From assembly GCA_013398015.1 (NCBI GenBank), contig VZRR01013406.1, positions 874,542 through 938,541 on the forward strand: 64,000 nt of DNA, given 5' to 3'. Shown piece after piece: positions 51,001-63,093 of this stretch. This stretch comes from Oreocharis arfaki (taxonomy: Eukaryota > Chordata > Aves > Passeriformes > Paramythiidae). The notes beneath the pieces were generated by a model, which did not search any database, was not told where the DNA came from, and saw nothing but the letters and a program-made list of their open reading frames with translations. A program made the translations under genes and the position numbers. Every line of letters begins with the position of its first letter. Position 1 is the first letter of the stretch.

Positions 51001-54000
51001 AAGCAAAGGAAATTTAGAGAATAGTTCCCATTGCATTACTGAGAATGTAACCATTGTCTTCAATGTTCTTTGGAGGAGAACTGGAAGTGCTGGCTCAGGT
51101 GCTCAACTTGGGCTGAAGATGTGATTCAGTTCTTTGGGTTCCTGTCAAAGTCCCCTATACTCTAACTGGGGAAAGCCACCATGGGAAATATTTTTTCTGT
51201 AATTTCCAGTGAAACTCTTCGGAATTCATGCCTAACAAGTGCAGAATTATTTCAAAGCTAATGTTTTACCTTAGGTCAGTCCACAAATATAACTTCATCT
51301 GGGCACGAAGTCAAACATTTCCTTCCATCAGGATGTGCAAGATGCCAGCCACACAGCAGAATTGTATAGTCACACTCCCCTCATAAACAAACCAGCAGTC
51401 AGCATAAAAGAGGAGAAAAACAAAATTTTGAGATTATGTTCACAGATAGAAGGGTTAGAGCAACTAGCCCAATACTTTCACCTCAGCTGTGTACTATTTT
51501 TTATTATAGAAAATCAGGAAGTCTCATAGTTCTAGGTATTGCACAAATTCTTCAAACAGCATCAACTGGATGTCCTCAAAGACCTTTCAGTCAAACTTGC
51601 ACAGGTTAAGACATTAAAAGGGCATAAAGCTGGGCACAGAACTCCATATAACATTCCCCAAACTACTATTGTGTACAAGGGAAGTTTAGAGCCATCCACC
51701 AACTCTCCTCTCCCTCTGCCTATGGAGGCCTTTTTACCTTTTCATTCCCTTTCCTACTTCACTGGTATCAACTTTTGCAAGGTCATTTGGAACATCGAAG
51801 GGAAGTGGCTGATGGAGATAATTTTATCAGGTTTTATGGCCTACTGATAGGTAGATCTCAATGTTGTTTTCATAATCAAATCCATAAAATTACACATCTA
51901 GTACCTGTTTGAGAGAACTAGAAAATTCCTGTGTCTTGGTATTTATTTTTTAATTAAATAATTACTGGCCTTTGGGCCTGGATTCAGAAAATTTTTCAGA
52001 CCAAAGCTTTCAGAGGTATTTTGAGAAGCGGAACCTGCAAGTTGTACAGCTGTCATCAGTCACAAAACACTTCAGGTTATTTTTCTCCATTTCCACTTCA
52101 TGTTGTTTAAAAATTTTTCTACCTTCATCTGTTAAGCATTCACTGTACATTCAGCAGTGTGGCCACATTGTAGAGATACCATCATTCCTCATTTTGCTCT
52201 GTGTCAGTTTGTCTGTACCTCAGAAAACAGCATTTTCTTCAGGAATAGAAACACTGTAGTTGATTTTAAGGAACTCTAGCTCTGCGCTACCTAGGCTAAA
52301 AGTTGAATGCATAAGACTGGAATCTGATAAAGGAAATATCACTATAGAGAGGCTCTGCTTTTGCAGACAGTTTGACTTTAAATTTGCTCTTGTTTTAGGG
52401 TATTATTTTTCCCCCTCAATCAACTAAAGGATTGAGAAAACAACAGAAAAAATAGTTGATTTGATAGACGCACATAGACCAGATTGTACTGTTTATTTAT
52501 ATTTTAACACCGAATGCTTTCTGATTATTGTCTTTTTATTTTTCAATACAGTCCTGTTGTTCCTCAAACTATGTTTTAAATCTGTTTTCCTGCCTCCAGT
52601 TCACCAATATATCTCCTGTTATATCAAATTCTAACTAGACAAAAATACCAGAAAGATAATGTTGTCATTTAAATAAAATTATTATTTCTTGTTTAATTTT
52701 AACCACGTATTTATTTTATGTTTACACAATACAGGTGATATTTTCAGCTGAAATCACATAATATTATCCTGTACATTCATTGTTAGAAGTGTACAAATCA
52801 ATTACTCAAATAAGGCATGCTAGTGGCTTAAAAAAACTGCATAGTTTAAACAATAACTAAAATCCACACTTTCCTGCAAAATGTTTCAGTTTCAGATTTT
52901 TTGTTACTGCCGTTTATAAACAAGGAATCCTTTAAATAATCCCTTATTATTTTTAAGCTGTTAATTTTTGTTTGCTTGACTTCTTTAAAGGAATAATGCA
53001 TCTAAATGCATGTTGTTAATCTAAAACCAGACCTGTCTCTTCCCTGTTTGGGAATCTGGTGTAGTGAAATGCTATTTACATGAAATCTATACGGTACATA
53101 TACTGGCTGTAAATCATTTGCTTATACTAGCTGGATAATACAGCCAAAATTAAAACTTTTTTTTTTCCCTGTACTTTTCATGTCAGCTTTGGGCGTTTTG
53201 TTTCCCCTCTTTTTCTTTTTTTTCCCCCCTTATATCAGACAGAAATTTATATCTGGGGGTTTGGCCATATGAATGCCTATTTCTTTCACTGAATTTGTAA
53301 TAGGTCTTGTCAGAACTGGAAAATGAAGGACTTCTGGAAAATGTCTTGGAAAGTGCTCTATTGAGTAGAGGCTTGGGAGAAAAATATTTACAGCACTCAA
53401 GAACCATTACTTGCTAGTACCTCTAGCAAGTCCCATAGTTCTAGGTATGAAAGTTTAACATTATAATTATACTAGCAATAATTGAACTACAAAATTATAA
53501 TCATGCAATATAATCATATATAGTCATTAAGAGAAGTTACATTTTACAGTTATTTATTGCTAAAAATGTTGCAGATAGATATAACATTATCTTCAATGCT
53601 ATTTCTAGTGATACAGACAAGCGGCACGACGCAGTCATGACATTTATAAATGCATTCTTGGACTCTTCTTACCTTCAGTGAGAGTTAGTAATTTAAGAAA
53701 CTCCAGAGATGCAAACTGTGTCTTTCTTATAACCAGATTTCCAAATGCATTTTACTGACATCTTTGTAATTAGGCAATGAATTTTCTTCTTGTTTCAAAA
53801 CCAGTTCTCTCCCACAAATACCATAAACTAGGGAGACAGAATTCCATAAGAAGAGGTATACATCTAACAGGTATGTAAGAAGTAATGGGAAAGCATTATA
53901 GAAACCTTACCTTTTAAAATAATGATTTTTAAAAAGTACACAAACTTTATTCCATAATTATATCAAAGAAAGAAGGCAATTCTTAGCAAACTACTCTTGA

Positions 54001-54849
54001 TTCGTTCACTGAACATTCTTCTTCTTCCTCAAATATGTGCTGAGAATCACACCACATTCAGTGTGAGCAGTCTGAAATGCATCCGCAAACAGGAATTTCA
54101 CAAGGAGCTGTTTGTTAACTACAACTAAGAAGTTGATTTTGAAATCAAAAACGTAATTTTGAAATACGTTACAGATAGCCTATGTATTCCATTATAAGGG
54201 TTGCAATGAACCTTTTCAGAAGACAGAAAAGAGCTATTTGAGATGGGCTACTGAAGATAAGACACATAAATTCATCTGCATCAAATATAGCTTTCAATGT
54301 TATTATTCCTTCCGGATATATGCTTTTTAAAATGCAATTTCTTCAGAAAAGTAAATTGTTTTACTTACAAAGTATCATAAATTCAGTTTTGCAGTACAGA
54401 AGTCAATGTGAATTACAAGCTTCTGGGTTTTTTTCCAAGTATGGATACTTTCGGACAGTCTCATTATCAGCCTTTAAATCAAGACATTCAGCTCATTTTG
54501 CAAGAATTCACCTACATTTCTATGTCCATCAAGATTATGCAGTAAATGCTAAATGAACTGCATGAATCATACACCTATATGATGTTTTGACTGAAGCAAT
54601 TAAAAGGAATTTGGAGCAAGTTCTTGTTTGTAATAACAAATGCAGGTATCTTTCAAAGCACAGTAATAATAGCAGTTTGCTCTTCTTGCTGGATGATTGC
54701 TATCACTTTGCCAAACTTGAATATAGTATGTAATTTAAATGGAAATTTGCATGCTAGCATTTTATTAAGTATATTCAGAAAAAGGATACATCAAGACAAA
54801 TATCAATAAAATGTCTAAATTATTTTAAATATTAAAGGTGTATGACATG
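48098..54849. other. Unique AT-rich DNA
   Basis: Holds a short perfect inverted repeat (50700-50731) and several isolated splice-like sites. No gene or mobile element can be supported. Confidence 0.5.
50700..50731. repeat. Perfect 12-bp inverted repeat with 8-base loop
   Basis: ACAAGGAGACAT (50700-50711), the loop TTTTAAAG, then ATGTCTCCTTGT (50720-50731). The stem is perfect but too short, without extension, for a microRNA precursor. It could be a protein-binding palindrome. Confidence 0.9.
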
Positions 54850-55512
54850 AACAGGACAACCAGTCGATCAGATCCAGCCGGTGTGGGTTAATGAAAGGCA
54901 GCTCCTGCTTGACTAACCTGATACCATTCTATGAAAAGTTGATCTGCTTTGGATTTAGTCTAACCAGATTTCAGTAAAGCCTCTGACACTGTTTCCACAG
55001 CGTTTCTGTGGGGAAGTTGTCTGCTCATGGATGGGACATGTGCACTCTTCACTAGGTAGACAACTGGCTGGATGGCCAGGTCTAGAGAAGGGAATAAAGT
55101 AACAAGCTGGTGAAGGGTTCATGACAAAAGTCCTGTGAGGAGCAGCTGAGGGAGCTGGGAATGTTTAGCCTGGGGAAAAGGAGGCTAAGTGGGGACCTGT
55201 CACTCTCTTCAACTGCCTGAAAGAAGGCTGAAGCCAGGTGAGGTTGGTCTCTTCTCCCAGGTAACAAGTGATGGGCTGAGAAGAAATGGCCTCAAGTTGC
55301 ACCAGTAGAGGTTTAGATTGGATATTAGGAAAATTTTTTTCATGAATGGGATTATCAAGCACTGCCACAGGCTGCCCAGGGAACTGGCTGAGTCCGCATC
55401 CCTGGAGGTATTTAAAAGATGTGTAGATTTGGCACTGAGGGACACGGTTTAGTGGTCAACTTGGCAGTGTTGCTCCTGTTGGACTTGTTGATCTTAAAAA
55501 TTATTTCCTGAC
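54850..55512 (+). mobile_element. CR1 LINE fragment with internal deletion
   Basis: Plus-oriented CR1. The left part (54850 to about 55090) matches the ORF2 reverse-transcriptase region, including GGGTTAATGAAAGGCAGCTC, CTTGACTAACCTG and GACAACTGGCTGGATGG. The right part (about 55130-55512) matches the C-terminal tail and 3' UTR, including GAGGAGCAGCTGAGGGAGCT, AATGTTTAGCCTGGGGAAAA and TTGGATATTAGGAAAA. Several hundred bases that normally separate these parts are missing. Frames are broken by stops and indels, so nothing is coding. The last recognisable bases are GTTGGACTTGTTGATCTTAA. The ATTCTRTG end repeat is lost. Confidence 0.92.
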
Positions 55513-55865
55513 ATAAATTAAACTATGAACACTTGATTACACGGTGTTTCCTTAAAGCTGTTACTGAGGGTGGCATAAGCTATTGCTTACTTTTGCCTGG
55601 CACACTGTGCTCTCATGACATAGCTGTTAAAGTCATTACCACCTCCTTTTTGAAAGAATTGGGGTTGAAACCTCTTCCATCCTTTATGTACAATATTTGG
55701 CTAAATAGAGAAATGCAAGACAGGGAAGGTAAACACTGTGGGAGTAAATAAAGAGAATGAGTTTTGGATTACGGGTTATCTCATTTCTGCAGGTTTTCCA
55801 GAGAATGAAAAAAGAGAAGAAAATTGGAATCTCATCTTGCCAGAAGCAAATTTGATAATTAAATG
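55513..55865. other. Unique DNA between CR1 and a T-rich tract
   Basis: I see nothing in it. Confidence 0.5.
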
Positions 55866-55961
55866 TCCCCTTGCTTTTCTTCTTCTTCTTCTTTTTTTAA
55901 ATTTTGCATNNNNNNNNNNNNNNNNNNNNNNNNNNNNNNNNNTTTTTTTTTTTTTTTTTAC
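55866..55961. repeat. CTT/T-rich tract with assembly gap
   Basis: CTT triplets and T runs flank 33 N (55910-55942). After the gap there are 17 T. The 102- and 127-codon frames across it are artefacts of the repeat and the N run. Confidence 0.93.
55910..55942. other. Assembly gap (33 N)
   Basis: Run of 33 N. Confidence 0.99.
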
Positions 55962-56790
55962 TTCAATAACAAGCTGTTCTTCCAGGTCAAGTAGAGGTTC
56001 AGAATATACAGCTTTAATAGAATCCCCCGGACTCTTAATGTGGTAAAATTTATGTAGGATTAGCCTGTCTACTTGTCCCACTGGACTACAAGCAAATAGA
56101 AAGAATGTTATCATATTTAAGTTGCAGTACTGGAATGAAACAGAAAAGAACATCATCACTAAAATTGAGTCACTTCAAATATATGTTAATTAGAACAGAA
56201 AAATATAAATAAAATGGTGCATTTCTGAGACACCTATTAAATGTCCTGCTCTCAACCACCCACTATTGCAGCCTTTCTCTCTCCTGCTTGATTAGGCAGG
56301 TGCCCAGAGAGATCAGTCTCCTAACTTAGGCATCTTGAATTACATCCCTGCATTTGAGAAGTACAACTTTACCCTGCAATATAAATATATTTCTTCTTTT
56401 TCAGGCATAAAAAAATAATTATTTACCTGACATCAAGAGCCACAACAATGTAATGGCAGCATAAATGAATATAAAAGAAATTTTCCTTCTTTCTTTAGTA
56501 ATGCATTGAATGTTGAGGAATGGCTGGCCGACGGCGGCCACGGGTCGATGGAAGCCTTGTACGAGCAGAGTCCGTGCTAAAACATGATAACTTGCAAGTA
56601 TTAATAACAAAAGCAAAGTAGCCTTGAAGCTCTGGGAAAGTACCAAAAAAGTCCCTAGGAGGGAGTTGTAGTGGAAGAGATAAGGAAGGACCTTGGGCTG
56701 CTAGCCGCAAGGTGCGTTGAGGCATGCCAATGTAATCTTTAGGCTTGTACCAATGAAATGTTATGCTTAGGTATACTGGATATGGGCATG

Positions 56791-56796
56791 TATAAC
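56791..56796 (+). promoter_or_regulatory. TATA-like box of the solo LTR
   Basis: TATAAC following GGGCATG, 20 bases before the poly-A signal. The assignment is inferred from LTR layout. Confidence 0.4.
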
Positions 56797-56810
56797 GAGC
56801 AAACTGTGTC

Positions 56811-56816
56811 AATAAA
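56811..56816 (+). terminator. LTR polyadenylation signal AATAAA
   Basis: Canonical hexamer inside the LTR, with a T-rich and then GT-containing stretch after it (GTGGGTCTTGCTTGT), as needed for cleavage and polyadenylation. Confidence 0.65.
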
Positions 56817-58543
56817 GTTGGAAGCATTTTATCACTCATACTGAGTGGGTCTTGCTTGTCCCTCGCCCCGACAACTGAATACTTACGTTTAACGAATCCC
56901 TGTGTTCATTGTGCTGGTTATTGATACGTTGCAAATATTTATGTAATGTCAAAATCTGTGTTCCTGTAAGAATGATATTTCATGTAGTGTCAAATATAAA
57001 AGTCCAGCTGAATGGCATCAATCTATCATGGAAACATGGTCAGTAAGAAAAAAAGTAAAATGAGTGCAAAGCAAATGACGTTTCCTGGCTGTTTTAATAA
57101 TTTATCTGGTTCTTTCATTTGCAGCTTTATCTGGAAAGCAGAACTATGAGAATATTTCTCAGGCCTGAATTATCACCCACATATTAATAGTTCTTAGTTC
57201 ATATAGAGCAGCAGAGGGGAAAAGAGAACAACAACAACAACAAAAAAATATTCTATAATTTAAACAAATTTGCACACTAGACTCGAGATGATTCTTCAGC
57301 AATTATGTAAGATTATGAGTGCTGCAGAAACAAGTAGTCTATGAAGTTGGGACAGAAGTAGGACTAGCAGGAGAAAACTAACAATAAAAAAAAAACCGCA
57401 ATAAAAGATTTGTCAGAACATGATAAAAAATCATTTTCTCAATAAAAAAGTCATACAGTCTCAATTGCTTTTGATATTACGCTGGAATTCTCAAATTCTC
57501 GAGAGAGAGCACTTTAATTATTGGATGAAAGCAATGCTACCCATTCACAGAAGTGATACCATGAGCACACCAAAGGAACTAGGGAAGGACCAATCCTCAA
57601 GATGTAATGTGTGAACTGGATGAGTAAGTTGCAAGGAATATTTTGACGACTTTTTTTTTTTTAAAGAAAGGTAGTATAAATTCTGTATACCTGTGTAGGA
57701 TGCTGTTTTGCTCTCTATATGAACAGAAATTTCAATGCAACAACTTTTCCTGAGCTTTAACCTCAGTATATTTTTGATGTCCCATTAAGATATCTTCACT
57801 CAAATCCTAAGAGAGCACTTAATTTTACTTCAACCAAAGCAATTACCTTGAAATATGAGGGCCAAAATAATGAACGTAAGACTTTTGTCTGGACATGGCT
57901 TGCTTGTATTTTTTTGCCCCTATTTATTTTCCATATGTTTCTGTACAGATTTTGAAGTCTGAAATTTGGAATTCAAAGCCACCATGCTCTAAATGCCCAG
58001 AATGCATCCCACATGTTTAGAGGGGAAAGAAATGTTGTCGGCTGTGTCTTCTTCTAGCACCATAATTATTCCTATTACATTTCCTGACACTACACTTATT
58101 TAAAAATAGAGTCATTTAGTTGGAGTGTGATTTCCTGCAGCCTGGCTTTTGACATAGTTACGAAAACCAGTTTTATTGGCCACTTCATGCATTTGCTGTT
58201 CTCCAAGTCTCCATTGTGCTTCACAGGAGAAACAACCTGTCCTTTTCAGACCAATGACACAGTCCCTTTGCCAGCACAAACTGCCTCTGGCATAACTGAT
58301 TCTTTTCCAGAGTCACAGAGGGATATACTTTTGTCTTCCTGTATCACTGCTATGTTTCTCTCATTTGACCTCCTAATGTACAAGAGGACTCTGAGACGAT
58401 ACTTATTATGCTTACTTGCAATTCTTACTACAACAAAAGGCCCTTAGAGTATTGCCTGGCCATAATATACAGACAATAATGAAGAAGAGCTTAATAAATG
58501 CACAGTTGATTTCAGGAAAATACTTCCTATTTTGGAAACCTGA

Positions 58544-58582
58544 TGAATGAATGAATGAATGAATGAACGAATGAATGAATAA
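58544..58582. repeat. (GAAT)n tetranucleotide microsatellite
   Basis: About nine GAAT units, one changed to GAAC. Confidence 0.95.
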
Positions 58583-61090
58583 TGGTTGTTGGTCCAGCTG
58601 TATTTTATTTTTGTGGGATGAGACGTAAAGTCTTTCTAGATGAATAGGAAAAGAGAGATGTTTTCAATATGAATGACTAAGTAATATTAAAGATGAGATA
58701 CAAAAGGAATTAAGAAGCAAAACTTTATGTGTAGTATTTATATGTAGTGTTTCAGGACGCAATACTTCCATAAAAGTCTTCTCTCACTGCTGTCAAGACA
58801 CCCTTGGTTACTTTCTTTGAGCTGTTTTATTCAAAATAAAGGTAATGAAGTTTACAAAACAATGCCTGCAAAACCAACGCTAAGGGCATCTTTTCGTTAC
58901 CTGCTTAGAACTCCTTGGATCGAGTACTGCCTAGCTAGCAAGCCAAAGGTCATGCCGCAGTTAATGGAGGTCACAGCTTTCTTTATTTGGCAACTACAGA
59001 ATCTGGGAAACCAGATGACTGAAACCTCCTTTTATGCTTTAAATGTTTTGCTTCTTCTCTTTAAGACAGAGGAGAGGTACTTCTCTTTTCCTCATCACTT
59101 ACCTCAATGATCACTTAAGCATAAAATTAGAGAAAAGAGTAGAAAATCAAGGTTGCTGTCAACTCCTAAGCGCTATGCTAATGAAATCACTACCTTCTGC
59201 ATATGCTTTTTGCATAAAATTTTCTCCAAGTCTTAAAATAGCTTTTCCAACACAGTTCTTCTGACATTATTCTTTCATTAAATCATTGCCTGGTTAATTG
59301 TATCCTATTGATGATAGCAATCCATTGATGCTGTATTTTCTTTTTATCAAGTAAAAGGTCACATCAACTGAAACTTGCTATTAAGCAAATAGCAAAGACA
59401 TTGAAAGCAGTAATAATAGTCTCTGCCTGCATACACAAGGTTGATGATAAAATGAAGGTGGAAATATACACTTGAAACTAACCCATGTAAAAACATTGCA
59501 ATATCTGAAGAAAATACTATATGAAAAAATGTTCTGTTTATACGTAAAAAGAAGCAGAGACAGATTTATAACAATAATGAAAACTATATAAAATGTCATT
59601 GAAGAAAATTTATATTATTGCTACCTACCATATTTGTATTTTGGTAACTGTTGATAAACTACCTTAACTATTTATAAATAATTTATCTTTTAATTGCCTT
59701 GAATTGAATGGTCCTTAGAGAATTTGGCTTGGAGCAGGAGTATAATATTGCTAACTCTCACGAAAAGAGGAAACATTTTACTCTTCATTTCTTAATTATC
59801 TTAACTATCTGTCCTTAACAGTTGCACGCCATTGTCATAAACACATATGCTTGAAAACAGAGAAAATATTAGACCTCTACAGGAACAGAAAGTTACACAG
59901 CACAAGTGTCAGGCAACGTCAGCCACTGAATAGGATTCACTATACGTTATGTATTTTGTTTCCCTAGCAGTTCTGAAAAAATCAAATGGGAGGGTTTTTT
60001 TTCAGATAATCTGAAACAATTACCTTTCTTAAAAAATATGGAAATTTGAGAAGCTGGAGAGAAAAACAGCCTTGTTTCAGTGGTTTCAGAAGATGGTTTG
60101 CTAATTTTTGTTTTTGTTCAAACAAGACTGAAACTTTTGGAAGATAAAAGACTACTTCTCAACTTTATAGTAAACTAGACATTCCAATTGGAAATGTCAA
60201 AATGAAAGGTTTGACTTTACCTAAGTTGGATTTTTCCAAAATACAAACATTTCAATGACTGGAAATTGATTCAGAAATTATTTCAGCATCACCAAAGATG
60301 TGCTTATTTATTTTTATAACATGCAGAAATGGCAGACAAATTATTTCATCCAGTTCTCCTCTAGATACCTGTTATATTGTGTAGCTTTGATTATTATCGG
60401 AGCAAATCACAATCTTGAATGTATTTATACTCACAATAACTCTCTAAGATAGGAAAATACTACTGGTACATACAAAGGGACAGCTCAAAGGTGGGTCATA
60501 GCCCAGAGATATTCATTACTGAGGGAAATTTCCATGCCTGAATTAAGCAACCACCACCGCTGTATGTTAAAAGGCAAGAATTACATACCAAGAAAAATAT
60601 CTACATCCTCCAGCATGCTGAAGAGGCAACCAACAAAGGCAGACAATTATTAATGCTGAAAATTTGAACAAAACTATGTCTAACACAGTTAAATATCTGT
60701 CTGTGATTCTGTCACTACAGGTCTCACTGGAAATATGATCCCTCCAGCCAGCAGAAGTTCTGAGGCAGAAAGTCACTCAAGTTTCAAGGCGAAAAGAGAC
60801 AACCGGACATAGGAAACCTAGATTCCTATCTTTGTCCCTAAATGTCTCTCTGCTCTTTGTTACAGCCCATGTAAAATAAATAGGTCAGAGAGCTGGGACG
60901 GCCACTGGAAATTCTACTCCTTCCCGTTGTTCTTGTACAAATTTACCTTCTGAGGTGCAGTTTTAGCTCAATGAAGATATTGAGCTTCCAAACCTGAGCT
61001 GGCCAATTCACATAGGAATTGAACACCTATGCAGAATTTCCAGCCCCATGCTTCCAGCTCATGCTTCACTGCTCTGCTAGCACTACATAA

Positions 61091-61123
61091 CAAAACAAAA
61101 CAAAACAAAACAAAACAAAACAA
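61091..61123. repeat. (CAAAA)n pentanucleotide microsatellite
   Basis: Six to seven CAAAA units. Same unit as at 24047. Confidence 0.95.
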
Positions 61124-62981
61124 GAGATTATTTTTTTTACATAATGAATTTTTATGTGGCACCATATCCTATACTCCAGATGTTGAACTGATGGGTCACT
61201 AGATGCAGGCCTATATTCTAATGTAAAATGAATAGGAAGAATGCTCCTTTCCCTAAAATCTTCTGAAGAATTGTCATTCTTCAGGGAGTTAAATAATCTG
61301 TGAGAGCAGTAGCTTGAAATAAATTGTTAAAAAGCTAATTGTCTAAACTCAATACCAATCACTAAAGGTTTGGGTTTCTGCTCTTGAAGAAGAGAGCATG
61401 AGGTGAGACTCAAGAACAGCCTCACTGGATCAGTTCAACTGTGCCATAGTCTTCATCTCCAGAAACCCAGTGGCAGATTCTTAAGCATAAGTATGTTTCA
61501 ATCTCTTTTTATTCTTCATGAAAGGGAGTATTTTCCTGGCTTGAGTCCTAAGAATGAATTTTATCATACAATCTACAGAGCAACCATCTTTTCCTGAAGA
61601 TATTTAGGATGTTTTTTGATCTATTCCTCAACTCTTCAGCTGCATGCTGTACAGCAACTGAAATATTTCTTTCTCAGTACTGTCACTGACTTCTGCTGCT
61701 CATGGAGTGTAGTGTCTGGGCAGCAACTGAACAACTGGTAGGGCTGTGATCCAACCACACTCTTGATCCTCCCAGTTTTAACAATTTGTAGCTTCTTCCT
61801 TTTCTTTCATTTTGGCGGACCTTAAGGAGCAGAAGCAACCAAACAGATAAAAAGAAGTCATAAGCTGGTTTTACCCTTTTCATTTACAGATTAATTCCTG
61901 TGACTTTTCAGTCTGATAGGGAAGCACAACTACTGTTTCAAATACATATTGCAGAGGGTGTTGCTTACCTTAATAATAATGGCTAACTAGTACACAAAAC
62001 TCATTACACATAATTATTTTGCAGCCTATTTATCACAAGAAAAAGACTGATGGAACAGATGTGATTATAAGGGATGAGTTCACATTTTCAATAGGTTTCA
62101 ATTATTAATTTAGCAGTTGATCCACTTGTACAACTTTCTGGCATGTTGACAAACAACTGAAATTATAGAATCAAATTTGCTAAGGGATGATCACAGAGAA
62201 TGCGGCACAGAGAAAAAGAGGGTGAAATATGATGGCAGTGGAAAAAGAAAACAACATATTGATGTCAAAACCTGCGAATTAGTGAGAATGAGCCTCCTAA
62301 GCTGAGTGCCATATAGACATAAAACCATTTTATAATAAAGTTATTAAAAACTAAAACAAGCAGATTTTTAAATAGTAAGATTATGTATGGCTGCCCTATA
62401 TCGGCCTTCGGGATCCATAGAAAAACTAACCACAGGATTTTCAGTTTTGAGAATGACATACAATTCTCTGTGACTGCCAAAGAAAGCTGAGAAAGGAACT
62501 GAGTATGTTAATAGCAACCACCAACAGGCCTGCTATTAGCCTGGCCATTATAACAGGTGGCTGTAGTTAGCAAGGGATATTAACACCGAGTTTTTTCTGT
62601 GCTTCACCATATGGTTCCCATTAATTTAATACAAGCAATAAAGGGAAGATATTTGTCAGCAAGCAAATCTTCCTCTTTAAGCACCCTGTTCAAACCCCAT
62701 GTACCCACGAGATAATTTTGCTGAATAAAACATTACGACCCACATGCTTTTCCATGAAATAATCCATAATGGATATTTTAACAAATCTATGGCAGCCTCC
62801 TCAGGTTGACACAGTGATGTATGCACTTAATGAGAAAGAACTTCACAGTGCAGTAGATGGCAGTAATAGTTATACAATATCAAATCCAATAGTACATTAC
62901 AGGGCCACAGCTGATCTTTGACGGTTCACAGGACACAAAAATAGAGTCCAGCACTATGAAATTCTCTACTGTATTACTAAC

Positions 62982-63093
62982 CTGCACATAGTGATCTGTT
63001 TCCATGCTGTTCTATTGTGTCCAAACAAAACCATTCGAGCTAAAGGAGATGCTTTCTGATTTTGCTGTAGCAAATACACCTGTACTGGCCTGC
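62982..63093 (-). other. Candidate internal exon (112 bp), minus strand
   Basis: On the minus strand CTCAATTGTTTTTTTCCAG, a strong acceptor, precedes 112 bp of open frame that end at CAG|GTTAGT. It begins two bases before a codon boundary and ends with two leftover bases. The 36-codon peptide includes RPVQVYLLQQNQKASP and ARMVLFGHNRTAWKQITM, with one N-glycosylation-like NRT. The composition is protein-like and unlike the AT-driven translations around it. I cannot name a family. T at donor position 3 is uncommon. It could be the first of a set of minus-strand exons running to lower coordinates, or a decoy. Confidence 0.28.

Larger units (their letters stand above)
56511..56873 (+). mobile_element. 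Solo LTR of an endogenous retrovirus, with target-site duplication
   Basis: A 363-bp element begins TGTTGAGGAATGGC and ends CGCCCCGACA, so it has TG...CA ends. It carries a TATA-like TATAAC at 56791 and a poly-A signal AATAAA at 56811 shortly after. That compact layout is known from alpha- and betaretrovirus-like avian LTRs with a short R region. ATTGAA (56505-56510) and ACTGAA (56874-56879) flank it. This is a 6-bp target-site duplication with one mismatch, as expected for class II (ERVK-like) integrases. No primer-binding site or polypurine tract adjoins it, so the internal genes were lost by LTR-LTR recombination. CpG density is high for this region, suggesting a fairly recent insertion. 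Frames inside it (minus strand, 75 and 114 codons) are not genes. Confidence 0.9.
56880..62981. other. Unique AT-rich DNA with small repeats
   Basis: (AAC)5 at 57228-57242, (GAAT)n at 58544 and (AAAAC)n at 61091. No gene, RNA or transposon can be supported. Frames of 97-106 codons at 58127-58447 and 58817-59110 (plus) have no recognisable domain and no good start context. Confidence 0.5.

Noticed and set aside
53183..53407. 74-codon minus-strand frame after a TTCATTTTCCAG acceptor, hydrophilic C-terminal-like peptide
   Set aside because: It would be a terminal exon without a poly-A signal nearby or a preceding exon in evidence. Best treated as chance.
55738..56159. Frames of 102 and 127 codons
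   Set aside because: They cross a T-rich repeat and a 33-N gap, with no recognisable domain outside it.
56419..56839. Minus-strand frames of 75 and 114 codons
   Set aside because: They lie within the solo LTR and have no coding similarity. GC-rich LTR sequence gives open frames by chance.
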